From assembly GCA_025517425.1 (NCBI GenBank), contig JAOPJY010000001.1, forward strand, positions 1,350,217 to 1,414,216: 64,000 nt of DNA, read 5' to 3'. This DNA is from Halobacteria archaeon AArc-dxtr1. Lineage in GTDB: Archaea > Halobacteriota > Halobacteria > Halobacteriales > Natrialbaceae. The notes below the pieces were generated by a model, which made no database searches, was not told the DNA's origin, and saw only the letters and a list, made by a program, of their open reading frames with translations. Made by a program: the position numbers and the translations under genes. Every line of letters begins with the position of its first letter. The first letter of the stretch is position 1. This document shows, piece by piece, positions 25,086 through 33,817 of this stretch.

Positions 25086-25273
25086 TGCGTATCTCACCCG
25101 CCAAACTCCTGATCCTGCTCGCGTTCATCCTCGTGATCGTCGTCGAACTGCGAACCGTACTCGCGTTCTTCGGCGTCGAAGTGACCGTCCTCGAGTCACT
25201 CGTGCTCGGCGTCGTCGCGATACTCGCGTTGCTCGCGTGGATGTTCGCCCCGTCATCCGGTGAGTCGGAGTAG
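25085..25273 (+). CDS. Small oxidase-associated membrane protein, operon 1 (CbaC-like)
   Basis: This 62-residue protein has two hydrophobic helices (LLILLAFILVIVVELRTVL and LGVVAILALLAWMF). Its start overlaps the subunit I stop by one base (TGATG). The homologue at 46095-46334 occupies the same place after the other oxidase and shares MRIS, VELR, a GxE turn and the final W-x-F. It is likely an accessory subunit of the oxidase. No known catalytic role. Confidence 0.8.
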   Translation: MRISPAKLLILLAFILVIVVELRTVLAFFGVEVTVLESLVLGVVAILALLAWMFAPSSGESE

Positions 25274-25359
25274 TGACGATACTTCTGGCGCCAACGACCC
25301 TCGAAAATCCGCGAAGGTAAATTGAGTATGTGCCGGGATGAAGAGTGCCATATGTAAAG

Positions 25360-25550
25360 ATGTTGGTACCACGTCACGCTGCAGCCATCGGTCTTCTCGC
25401 GCTCTTTCCAACCGTTCCGTACGGGTTCGGCCGTCAGGGATGGTCAGGTTCGTGGCAGCGGTCAACGTCGTCATCATCTTCGGCTCCCTGTACCTCGCGC
25501 TCTCCCCGATCGGCGAATCATACGGCGTCGATGAGGGAATGCCCTCCTGA
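25360..25550 (+). pseudogene. Frameshifted small membrane protein gene after oxidase operon 1
   Basis: Frame 1 from the ATG at 25360 reads RHAAAIGLLALFPTVPYGF; near 25435-25442 the similarity continues in another frame as VRFVAAVNVVIIFGSLYLAL and ends at 25550. Joined, the two match the intact gene at 49248-49454 (VGLIVGLLALLPVSWYAVG then AGLNVLIIISCLYIAF), which lies beside oxidase operon 2. One missing base would explain the break. It is either a recently broken gene or a sequencing error. A possible GTG start lies at 25345. From here to 25712 I see nothing else. Confidence 0.7.
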
Positions 25551-25712
25551 CAACGCTGCCAACAGCGAGCGTTCGGCTTTCAACGGTCAAGTCAAATACG
25601 AATGTCCATACGGGGGCGCCACGCTACTTGATGGTGCAGATTGCTGGGACGAGTCACCGAGGAAGGGTGCCGACAGGTGTGGGTTCGGTGGCAGTGACGT
25701 CCAGTGTCCGTC

Positions 25713-25958
25713 TCAGCGGTGGTGCGCCGATTCGATCGTCGGATCGAACTCGAATGCCTGTTCGTGGACCGACGGACTGTCCTCGTCAGCGGGGTGCCAG
25801 CTGTTTCCATCCCTGTCTAGCAGCCGCGGCTCCATACAATGTAGACACCGGAGCGGGTAGACCGACTCTCCGCCCGTGACGACAACCCCGTGGTTCCATG
25901 GGTGGTGCCAGTCATGGCCGTACAGGCGACACTGCCAATTGCCGTTCAGAGACCACAT
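25713..25958 (-). CDS. Small putative zinc-binding protein
   Basis: This 81-residue protein (MWSLNGNWQCRLYGHDWHHP at its start) has Cys and His spaced like a zinc ribbon: C10, H15, a His cluster, then LRCLHCMEPRLLDRDG. It has no membrane segment. It lies antisense to the oxidase operon between the frameshifted gene and the stress protein. I do not recognise a named family. The Cys/His pattern and absence of a better frame support it, but it could be a chance reading frame. Confidence 0.45.
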   Translation of the reverse strand: MWSLNGNWQCRLYGHDWHHPWNHGVVVTGGESVYPLRCLHCMEPRLLDRDGNSWHPADEDSPSVHEQAFEFDPTIESAHHR

Positions 25959-26063
25959 ACGATACCGTACACGCCCACAAACAGTAAGTCACTCGCCACC
26001 TGCCAACTGGCGACCGTGGACAGCCTGTGGGTATTTTGACTCGAGCGTGGTAGGGCCACACCG

Positions 26064-27293
26064 ATGTACGACACGATTCTCGTTCCGACCGACGGGAGTG
26101 CAGTCGCAGACGACGCCGGAACGTACGCGATCAGACTCGCAGAGCACTTCGACGCAGCGCTCCACGTTCTCTCGGTTCTCGAGCGAGGACTCGTCGGTGG
26201 CGACGACGAAGACGAGGGCGAACGGGCCGTCAACGAACTGGCAGACCAGGCGCGAGACCGCAACCTCGAGGTGACGACCGAACTTCGCGAGCAGGACGAC
26301 GACGTCCACGAAGAGATTCTCGCATCGGCCAACGAGCACGACGCGGACCTACTCGTCATGGGCACGACCGGTCGGAGCGCGATCGGCCGATTCCTGCTGG
26401 GCAGCGTTGCCCAACGGACACTTCAGGAGTCGTCGGTCCCGGTCACGACCGTCCACGAAGAGACGCGTCTCGAGGACGCGTTCGAGCGCATCCTGGTGCC
26501 GACCGACGGAAGCCACAGCGCGGTAACGGCCCTCCAACACGCTGTCGACCTCGCGGTCGAGACCGGAGCACGGCTCCACATCGTCCACGTGAGCGAGGAG
26601 TCGCCCGTCGACGGAACCGAGACGATCGATCTCGCGAGTGAAGCCGGCCTGGGCCTCGATCCCGTCGACGACGCGCTCGAGCACCTGCGTGGATCACAGC
26701 TGGACGTCGTCGACGTCTCGGTTCCGAGCGGACGGGTCGACCAGCAGATCCTCGCCACCGCCGCAGCGTCCGACGTCGACTGCATCGTGATGGGAACGCA
26801 CGGCGAAACCGGACTGCGTCGCTACCTCCTGGGAAGTACGACCGAACGCGTCGTCCGTTTCGCCGGCGTTCCGGTAATCGGCAACAGTGCGCCCCGAGCC
26901 GAGACAGTCTCCGTCGAATACCTCGACTACCAGGTCGTCGACGACCGTGGCTGGTCGCTCAAGGACGACAACCTCCTCGAACGTGCAGCAGCCGCCGATC
27001 TCGACGAGATGGCACACGGCACGTTCGAGGTGTCGCGCGACGAGTACGTCCTCGACGCGGCCGAAGCGGCCGGCCACAACTGGCCGTTTCACTGCCGGGC
27101 TGGCGGCTGTGTGAACTGTACCGCCGTGTTGCTCGAGGGGGATCTCGAGATGGATGTTCAGCGAAGTCTTTCCGAGGAGGAAGTCGAAGAGAAGGGGTTC
27201 CGACTGACCTGTGTGGCCACGCCAGCGAGCGACTCGATCAAGCTGATCTACGGCGCGAAACACCTCGATGAACTGCGTGACCGGGTCGTCTAG
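26064..27293 (+). CDS. Tandem universal stress protein domains fused to a 2Fe-2S ferredoxin
   Basis: This 409-residue three-domain protein has Usp domain 1 (about 1-138; DTILVPTDGS, LLVMGTTGRSAIGRFLLGS) and Usp domain 2 (about 143-280; ERILVPTDGSH, CIVMGTHGETGLRRYLLGS), both with the G-2x-G-9x-G-S/T nucleotide loop. Residues about 284-409 are a full halobacterial plant-type ferredoxin (SVEYLDYQVVDDRGW onward) with cluster Cys 344, 349, 352 and 383 in CRAGGCVNC...LTC. The ferredoxin domain keeps the N-terminal insertion of the free haloarchaeal protein. The fusion suggests nucleotide-sensing coupled to electron transfer, perhaps to the membrane b-type protein encoded 74 bases downstream. Confidence 0.93.
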   Translation: MYDTILVPTDGSAVADDAGTYAIRLAEHFDAALHVLSVLERGLVGGDDEDEGERAVNELADQARDRNLEVTTELREQDDDVHEEILASANEHDADLLVMGTTGRSAIGRFLLGSVAQRTLQESSVPVTTVHEETRLEDAFERILVPTDGSHSAVTALQHAVDLAVETGARLHIVHVSEESPVDGTETIDLASEAGLGLDPVDDALEHLRGSQLDVVDVSVPSGRVDQQILATAAASDVDCIVMGTHGETGLRRYLLGSTTERVVRFAGVPVIGNSAPRAETVSVEYLDYQVVDDRGWSLKDDNLLERAAAADLDEMAHGTFEVSRDEYVLDAAEAAGHNWPFHCRAGGCVNCTAVLLEGDLEMDVQRSLSEEEVEEKGFRLTCVATPASDSIKLIYGAKHLDELRDRVV

Positions 27294-27367
27294 GGTCCGC
27301 TTGCTGGGATAGTTTTATTCGAGCGATCGGTGTCCATCAAGTCACAATCGAGTGATACGACCAGACC

Positions 27368-28018
27368 ATGACGGCAGATACCAATAACGAACTCACGCAC
27401 CACCTGAGTGTAGCGATCGGAAGCATCGCCGTGGCGGTTCTGCTGTGGGTCGTCGGATACGGCGGGCAGCGAGTCGTTGCTGCCGTTCCCTTCTTCATCC
27501 TGTTCGTCGTGATGGTCATCGGTCCGCTGGTGCGCATCCGGCCGTCGATTAGACGCCGATTCTCGGGGAACTTCCCCGTGAACTGGCGGTCGGAACTGGG
27601 TATCTGGTTTGCCATCTGGTCGGTTGTCCACGTCCTGTTCGTCTTCTGGGCCCGCGACTGGGACGTGGTCGGCTATCTCGTCGACATGAGCCCGTGGGCG
27701 TTCGGTGCGATGGTCGCCGTCCTGATCGCGATCGTGCTGGCGTTGACCTCCAACAACTGGGCCTACGACTACCTCGGCCCAAAAGCGTGGAAGTGGCACC
27801 AGAGCCACGGTACGTACGTCATCTTCTGGCTCGTCGCCGTCCACGGCTACGACCGGGCGTATCTCCGACCGTACGAAGAGATGGGGTTTCCCTCGGACGA
27901 TCCGCTCCATCTGCTCTATCTCTCGATGATCGTCCTGGTGGTCGTCTTCCACGTGGTCGCGTTCGCAGCGGTTGTCTCCCAGTATCGAAAGACCGGCGAG
28001 TATCCACCCGACCTGTGA
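27368..28018 (+). CDS. Ferric-reductase-like b-heme membrane protein (MsrQ/YedZ-like)
   Basis: This 216-residue protein has about six transmembrane helices. Histidines in helices fit two stacked b-hemes: WSVVHVLFVFWARDW, WKWHQSHGTYVIFWLVAVHGYDRAY, and VVFHVVAFA. The LGPKAWKWHQSHGTYVIFW pattern matches the ferric reductase transmembrane family that includes MsrQ. It lacks cytosolic FAD/NAD domains, so it needs a separate donor. The Usp-ferredoxin gene directly upstream on the same strand is an obvious candidate. A TATA-like AGTTTTATTC near 27310 may give it its own transcript as well. The acceptor is unknown; no MsrP-like gene is adjacent. Confidence 0.8.
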   Translation: MTADTNNELTHHLSVAIGSIAVAVLLWVVGYGGQRVVAAVPFFILFVVMVIGPLVRIRPSIRRRFSGNFPVNWRSELGIWFAIWSVVHVLFVFWARDWDVVGYLVDMSPWAFGAMVAVLIAIVLALTSNNWAYDYLGPKAWKWHQSHGTYVIFWLVAVHGYDRAYLRPYEEMGFPSDDPLHLLYLSMIVLVVVFHVVAFAAVVSQYRKTGEYPPDL

Positions 28019-28117
28019 TCAGCGTTGGACGGAACGGAGACGACGAAACCGTTCTCACTTGCCTCGCCCCCGGATCCGAATACCGTCTGCAGGGGTTCCG
28101 GCTATCAACTGATTCGT

Positions 28118-30919
28118 TCAGTACCGCTCGAAGTACCGATCCTGCACCTTCACGAAGACGGCCATCAGCAGGGCAAAGACCATGGCGGCGACTCCGATCT
28201 GAACCCAGTGGATGAGTGCGAGCGGTTCGACGTCGAAGAGGAACTGGCCAGTCGAGGTATAGAGGACGAGCAACTGAAGGGTCACCGCAACCCCCACAGC
28301 CAGCACGAGCCAGCGATTCGTAACGAGGCCGAGTCCGTACCGGTAGCGGATCGCCTGGATGCGGACGATCTCGAAGACGACAAAACCGGTAAAGACCATC
28401 GTCTGGGCGAGTTCCCGGCTCGGTTCGTAGCCGGGACTCCAGCCAGCGACTGCACCCAGTACGCTGTATCCAGGGACGAGTTCGCCGTAGAAGTTCAGCG
28501 TAAAGAGCGGGAGTAGACAGATCGTCATGAAGAGAGCGATGCCGACGACCGACGTGACGATCCGGTCTGTGATGACACCTTCGCCCGGTGGCCGCGGCTC
28601 CCGGTCCATGATGTCTTTGGCGGGTGGGTCGACGCCCATCGAGAGGGCTGGAATGCCGTCGGTGACGACGTTGATGAACAGGATCTGGATCGGCGTGATG
28701 ACGAGTCCGAAGCCGAGCATCGATCCGGTAAAGATCATCGTCACCTCGCCGCCGTTTCCAGACAGCAGGTAGTTGACGAACTTTCGAACGTTGTCGAAGA
28801 TACGCCGGCCACCCTTGACGGCGTCCCGAATCGTCGCGAAGTTGTCGTCCAGCAGGACGATATCAGAGGCCTGTTCAGTGACGTCGGTCCCGCGGATTCC
28901 CATCGCGACGCCGACGTCGGCGTTTTTGACGGCCGGTGCGTCGTTAACCCCGTCACCAGTCATTGCGACCGTGTGGCCTTTCGCTTGCAGGGTCTGTAGG
29001 ATCCGCGTCTTGTGGTCTGGCGACGTCCGCGCGAAGATGTCGACGTCCTCGACGACCGCCGCGAGTTCCTCGTCTCCCATTTCCTCGAGTTCCGGTCCCG
29101 TGATCACCGTCGTCGATCGGAGACCGATCTCCTCGCCCACCGCGCGGGCGGTGACGGCGTTATCGCCGGTGATCATTACGACGTCGATCCCGGCACTGAG
29201 ACAGCCCGCGAGCGCGTCGGTCACCTCCGGTCGGGGTGGATCGAGCATCCCCTGGAGCCCCAGAAAGACCATGTCGCGTTCGAGGCTCTCGTCCGGATTC
29301 GCTGTCTGGTCGGTCGGAACGTCCGGTCGGTAGGCAAACCCCATCACGCGCAGGGCGTCCTCGGCGAAGTCTTGGTTTTGTGCCTCGATTTCGCTACGGC
29401 GTTCGTCCGTCAGTTCGACGAGTTTCCCGTCGACGAGTTCTCGGTCACAGCGCTCGAGGACGGTCTCGGGTGCGCCCTTCATGTAGGCGACCGCGTCGCC
29501 GTCGGGCGTCTCGTGGACGGTCGTCATCCGTTTGCGGGCAGACGTGAACTCGACGCCGCCGAGGCGGGGATACTCCTCGGAGAGTTCCTGATGATCGAAG
29601 CCGGCTTTCTGTGCGGCGACAAACAGCGCGATCTCGGTGGGATCGCCGAGGTACGTCCGTTCTTCCTGGCCCGATTCGGTGGGTTCAGCCTCGGCTTCGT
29701 CGCGCTCGCGAGTCCCGATGTCGACGTTGTTACAGAGCATTCCACAGCGCAACACCTCGGCGACCCGCTGCTCGTCGACTGACTCGTCGTCCTGGAAGAA
29801 CTCCCCGTCGGTATCGTAGCCGGTCCCGGTCACCTCGTAGACCTCGCGATTGGTGGCGATCCGCTGAACCGTCATCTCCTCCTCGGTGAGCGTCCCGGTC
29901 TTGTCGGTGCAGATAACGTCGACCGAGCCCAGCGCTTCGACGATCGGCAGTCGACGGACGAGCGCGTTCTGCTCGGCCATCCGACGTGCCCCAAGTGCGA
30001 GCGAGAGGGTGACGACCGCGGGCAGCCCCTCAGGAACCGCAGAGACCGCGATACCGACCGCCGTCAGGAACACCTGCAGCGGTTCGGTCTCACCCACGAC
30101 GAGCTCGGCAATCGCGATCACTGCAACCGCGAGGACGACGATGCCAGCGATGATCTTGCCCAGCCGGTCCATCTCGGACTGAAACGGCGTCGCGCGCTCC
30201 GCTGCCTCCCCGAGAGCCGTCGCAATCTGTCCGATCTGGGACTCCGGGCCGGTCTCGACGACGACCGCCGTCCCAGAGCCGCGCTCGACGACGGTATCTT
30301 TGAACAGCATATTCTCCCGCTCGGCGAGCGCGACGTCCACCTCGACCGTTCCGACCTCCTTGGAGACGCCGATGCTCTCGCCGGTCAGTGCCGCCTCGTC
30401 GACGCTGAGGTTCGATTCGTCAACGAGGCGTGCGTCGGCAGGGACGATGTCGCCCGATTCGACGAAGATCACGTCGCCGGGGACGAGTTTCATGGCGTCG
30501 ACCTCCCGCTTTTCGCCGTCGCGCCTGACGAGGGCGTAGGTCGTCGACATCTCCTTTAGCGCCTGAATGCTCTGTTCGGCCCGGTAATCCTGAACGAACC
30601 CGAACAGTGTGATGAAGATCACGATCCCCGCGATGACCGCTGCGTCGATCGTGTGGCCGACACCGGCCATCACGATTGCAGCGACGATCAACACCCAGAT
30701 CAGTGCCGACGAATACTGTTCGACGAGAATTCGAAGCGGTGACGTTCCCTCTTCGGCTTCGACCGTGTTTGGTCCCTCGCGCTCGAGTCGCGTTCGGGCC
30801 TGCGCAGCTGTCAGCCCCTCCTCGGACGTCTCCAGTTCTGCGAAGACGTTCTGGAGCGGTCGCGAGTGCCAGTCGCTGCCGGAGTCGGGTTCGGTCTGTT
30901 CGGCGTCTGCTTGTGACAC
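28118..30919 (-). CDS. P2A-type cation-transporting ATPase (probable Ca2+ pump)
   Basis: This 933-residue P-type ATPase has an N-terminal cation-ATPase domain (about 15-75), actuator TGES ([10 protein letters not shown]), phosphorylation site DKTGTLT at about residue 338, nucleotide domain KGAPE, hinge [21 protein letters not shown], and ten helices. Ion-site segments [16 protein letters not shown] (M4), [10 protein letters not shown] (M5), [13 protein letters not shown] (M6) and FEIVRIQA (M8) match SERCA/PMR1-type Ca2+ pumps, though Na+ or other ions are possible. Genes of this type sit near stress proteins in several bacteria (for example mycobacterial CtpF). It is alone in its transcript. 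Confidence 0.92.
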   Translation of the reverse strand: MSQADAEQTEPDSGSDWHSRPLQNVFAELETSEEGLTAAQARTRLEREGPNTVEAEEGTSPLRILVEQYSSALIWVLIVAAIVMAGVGHTIDAAVIAGIVIFITLFGFVQDYRAEQSIQALKEMSTTYALVRRDGEKREVDAMKLVPGDVIFVESGDIVPADARLVDESNLSVDEAALTGESIGVSKEVGTVEVDVALAERENMLFKDTVVERGSGTAVVVETGPESQIGQIATALGEAAERATPFQSEMDRLGKIIAGIVVLAVAVIAIAELVVGETEPLQVFLTAVGIAVSAVPEGLPAVVTLSLALGARRMAEQNALVRRLPIVEALGSVDVICTDKTGTLTEEEMTVQRIATNREVYEVTGTGYDTDGEFFQDDESVDEQRVAEVLRCGMLCNNVDIGTRERDEAEAEPTESGQEERTYLGDPTEIALFVAAQKAGFDHQELSEEYPRLGGVEFTSARKRMTTVHETPDGDAVAYMKGAPETVLERCDRELVDGKLVELTDERRSEIEAQNQDFAEDALRVMGFAYRPDVPTDQTANPDESLERDMVFLGLQGMLDPPRPEVTDALAGCLSAGIDVVMITGDNAVTARAVGEEIGLRSTTVITGPELEEMGDEELAAVVEDVDIFARTSPDHKTRILQTLQAKGHTVAMTGDGVNDAPAVKNADVGVAMGIRGTDVTEQASDIVLLDDNFATIRDAVKGGRRIFDNVRKFVNYLLSGNGGEVTMIFTGSMLGFGLVITPIQILFINVVTDGIPALSMGVDPPAKDIMDREPRPPGEGVITDRIVTSVVGIALFMTICLLPLFTLNFYGELVPGYSVLGAVAGWSPGYEPSRELAQTMVFTGFVVFEIVRIQAIRYRYGLGLVTNRWLVLAVGVAVTLQLLVLYTSTGQFLFDVEPLALIHWVQIGVAAMVFALLMAVFVKVQDRYFERY

Positions 30920-30986
30920 GGATGTACTGTCGGGGGTCGCTTCAGATTCGTTCGATACGGCGGGGCGATTCTGTCAGGACTCTCCG

Positions 30987-31961
30987 TCAGTCGACCTCGA
31001 GCCACGTCCCGGCCGCCGTGACGCGATCCTCGTCCACCTCGATGTCTCGGTCGTCTGCAGAAGCGCCGAGGAACGCTTCGATCGCGTCCTCGTCTGGCTC
31101 GTCGAGGATCGACGCGAAGATCCCGGAGACCGTCTGCTCGTCTTCGATAGTGAGTGAGGAAACGAACCCCTCAGCATCTGCAAGCGGCTCAAACGCGGGG
31201 TGGGCGAGATCCGTATCGTCGAAGGGGCCGCCGTACTGACCGACGGTGACGTCACCGCGACCGGCAGTCTCGACGAGCCACTCGAGCGATGCAGATTCAG
31301 CCGTCGCCCGCTCTACGTCGTCTTCGACGGCGCCGACGATCGTCTCGAGTGTCACCTCGGGATCGACGTCCGACTCCGTGACGACCACGATCGCGTCGTC
31401 ACTGACGGCGATTGCCGACTCCGCGGCCTCGATCGGCGTGTACACGTCGAATCCGCCGATCTCGTCGGCCCGCTCCATCTGTATCTGGAAGTCGAGAGCC
31501 GGCTCGTCCGTCAGCACAGTGTCGATCTCGTCGGGATCGATCGTCCCAGCTGCGACGAAGGTTCGATCGGTCCGGAGAAGTTCCTCGACGGTCGAGTCGA
31601 ACGCCTCCTCGTCAAGGAGTCGGCCGAGCCCGAACTCGACGAGGTCGAGGCCCACGAAGAAGTACGTCGAGAGCAACTCCGCTGACGCAGGCGCGATCAT
31701 CGGATCCATCTCGTACTCCGCCGGAAGCTCGGCGTCGGTGTCCTGTTGAGCTTCCTCGAGTTCGTCTTCGACGTAGTCGCCGACGCTCGCCCAGTCGACG
31801 TACGTGAACTCGAGTGCGTCCTCTTCGAGAACGAGCCACCGACTGTATGCTGGCAGCTCGTCGTCGTTCGTCGTCTGTACGTCGAACGGAAGCCAGCTCG
31901 CAGTGGCGATGGCAGCCGTCGTGCCTGCGAACCCAAGCACGTCCCGTCGGTTCGCGTTCAT
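30987..31961 (-). CDS. Tat-exported hypothetical protein
   Basis: This 324-residue protein starts MNANRRDVLGFAGTTAAIAT, a Tat signal without a lipobox Cys. The mature part is acidic, with alternating helix and strand (LVLEEDALEFTYVDWASVGDY; AAGTIDPDEIDTVL; DVYTPIEAAESAIAVSDDAIVVVTES) and ends TAAGTWLEVD. It has no Cys and no membrane span after the signal. It resembles haloarchaeal secreted proteins of unknown function; I cannot assign a family. The ATG at 31961 is chosen because it gives a proper signal. The 191 bases upstream (31962-32152) hold no gene. Confidence 0.75.
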   Translation of the reverse strand: MNANRRDVLGFAGTTAAIATASWLPFDVQTTNDDELPAYSRWLVLEEDALEFTYVDWASVGDYVEDELEEAQQDTDAELPAEYEMDPMIAPASAELLSTYFFVGLDLVEFGLGRLLDEEAFDSTVEELLRTDRTFVAAGTIDPDEIDTVLTDEPALDFQIQMERADEIGGFDVYTPIEAAESAIAVSDDAIVVVTESDVDPEVTLETIVGAVEDDVERATAESASLEWLVETAGRGDVTVGQYGGPFDDTDLAHPAFEPLADAEGFVSSLTIEDEQTVSGIFASILDEPDEDAIEAFLGASADDRDIEVDEDRVTAAGTWLEVD

Positions 31962-32152
31962 CACTGAACGCACACCGCCCGGGCCGATATAGGCCGGGCC
32001 CTCGTACATCGCCGTCGACAGGTCTATTCGAGGGAGCATCGATGGGCGCGTTGGAACGATCGGATACGTGTTAGAACCACCGGGAACGCACTGGAACCGT
32101 CGTCAAGATGGCGCGATAAAGTGAGGGCCACGACATCGTGAGACCGACGTGA

Positions 32153-32935
32153 TCAGATATCCCGACGAGTGAAGATGACGATGGCGACGCCGAGCAAGAC
32201 GAGAAACACAACGAGGAGGAGGCCGGCATCGCCGAACGCGTACTCCTCGTGGACGAGGATCTCGGTTTCCTCGTAGTACCGACTCGGCGTGAACGCGCCG
32301 ACCCACTCGTAGTCGTCGTCCAGTCTGGAGACGCCGTCGACCAGCCAGAGGACGAACACCAGCGTCAGCGCCCCCGCTCGGGCGCGTCTCACTCGGTCGG
32401 CGAGTACGGACAGCACGAGTCCGATCCCCGCACAGACCAGCAGGTACGGGATACTAAGCAGATGGACCATCGCGAGGGCGACGGGATTGAACGACTCGCC
32501 GATGACGAGCGCGCCGACGTAGACGATACTCGCGACCCCGACGTTCAGCGCGACGGCAGGGACCCACAGAGCGGCGACCTTCTGGATGACGACCGACTCC
32601 CGAGAAACCGGGTTAGAGAGGGTGAGATCCATCCGACGGTCCTGGACGTCCCCGGCGATCAGGCCAGCCGCGACGTACGCGAAGTAGATGCCGACGAGAA
32701 GCACCCAAAAGAACGAGTAGATTTCGGCGGCGATGAAGCCCTCGATCGTGTGGAGGGCCTCGATCCCGAACAGATCGAAGAAGAACTCCGGAAACGCGTC
32801 CATCAGGTCGTCGATCTCGGCTTCGATTCCCGGAAACATCGAGAAGTACAGCGCTGACAGCAAGGCGAACACCACGAGCAAGGCAACCGAGCCCCGAACC
32901 CGCTTTCTGGACTCGAGTCGGAGGATCGCCGTCAT
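32153..32935 (-). CDS. ABC-2 type transporter permease, paralogue A
   Basis: This 260-residue protein has six predicted helices and the ABC-2 layout: N-terminal MTAILRLESRKRVRGSVAL, a large outer loop, then AGDVQDRRMDLTLSNPVSRESVVIQK on the cytoplasmic side. It closely resembles the neighbouring permease (33035-33817) in every segment, including ALHTIEGF, AMVHLLSIPYLLVCAG and ILVHEEYAFGDAG. The two probably form a heterodimeric channel with the ATPase at 33814-34749. There are 99 bases between the two permease genes. The substrate is unknown. Confidence 0.88.
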   Translation of the reverse strand: MTAILRLESRKRVRGSVALLVVFALLSALYFSMFPGIEAEIDDLMDAFPEFFFDLFGIEALHTIEGFIAAEIYSFFWVLLVGIYFAYVAAGLIAGDVQDRRMDLTLSNPVSRESVVIQKVAALWVPAVALNVGVASIVYVGALVIGESFNPVALAMVHLLSIPYLLVCAGIGLVLSVLADRVRRARAGALTLVFVLWLVDGVSRLDDDYEWVGAFTPSRYYEETEILVHEEYAFGDAGLLLVVFLVLLGVAIVIFTRRDI

Positions 32936-33034
32936 CGACCCACCCCCTTCGGACTGCGGACGCACCGCCGGCCCGCGCTAACGACGTCGTCGAGTCGACC
33001 AGCGTGTTCGGAGAGCGAATCGCATCCGTTCATC

Positions 33035-33817
33035 TTAGATATCCCTCCGGACGAAGACGAGAGTGGCGACGCCCAGCAGAACGAGAAACGTGGCGAGAAG
33101 GATGCCGGCATCGCCGAACGCGTACTCCTCGTGGACGAGAATCGCCGCCGGATCGATGTACCGACTCGGCGTGAGATCGCCGACCCGCTCGTAGTCGGGA
33201 TCCATATGAGAGAGGCCCTCGACCAACCAGAGGACGAATACCAGACCCAACGCGGTGACCTGGGCGGTTTCGGCGCGGTGGAAGACGACAGACAGCACGA
33301 GCCCCATGCCCGCACAGACCAGCAGGTACGGGATACTGAGCAGGTGGACCATCGCGAGCGAAACGGGGTCGATCGGTTCGGAAAGGACGATCGCGCTGAC
33401 GGAGACGATGGCTCCCAGACCGACGTTCAACACGACAAGTGGGAGCCAGAGAGCCCCGACCTTCTGGAGGACGACGGACTCGCGAGAGACGGGGGTAGAA
33501 AGAGTGAGATCCATCCGCCGCTCCTCGATGTCAGTGACGATCATCCCGGCGCTAACGTACGCAAAGTAGATGCCGCCAAAAACGATCCAGAGGAGGGTGT
33601 AGACGTAGCCCCCGGTGAACCCTTCGATCGTGTGGATCTCTTCGATTCCTAGCAACCCGATGAGAGCCGGCGGGAACGCCTCCTCGACGACCTCCGCCTG
33701 CTCTGCGAATCCGGGAAAGGCAGCGAACAGAAAGCCACCGGTCAAGACGAAGAGGCCAGTCAGCCCGAGAGCGCTCTGGACGAGTTTGCGAGACTCGAGG
33801 CGCAGAACGGCCGTCAT
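33035..33817 (-). CDS. ABC-2 type transporter permease, paralogue B
   Basis: This 260-residue, six-helix permease shares sequence with paralogue A along its whole length (MTAVLRLESRKLVQSAL; RRMDLTLSTPVSRESVVLQK; FVRRDI end). Its start overlaps the end of the ATPase gene by four bases, which shows coupled translation. Divergence between the two copies, though high in places, is spread evenly, so this is an old tandem duplication kept for a heterodimer rather than a recent one. Confidence 0.9.
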   Translation of the reverse strand: MTAVLRLESRKLVQSALGLTGLFVLTGGFLFAAFPGFAEQAEVVEEAFPPALIGLLGIEEIHTIEGFTGGYVYTLLWIVFGGIYFAYVSAGMIVTDIEERRMDLTLSTPVSRESVVLQKVGALWLPLVVLNVGLGAIVSVSAIVLSEPIDPVSLAMVHLLSIPYLLVCAGMGLVLSVVFHRAETAQVTALGLVFVLWLVEGLSHMDPDYERVGDLTPSRYIDPAAILVHEEYAFGDAGILLATFLVLLGVATLVFVRRDI

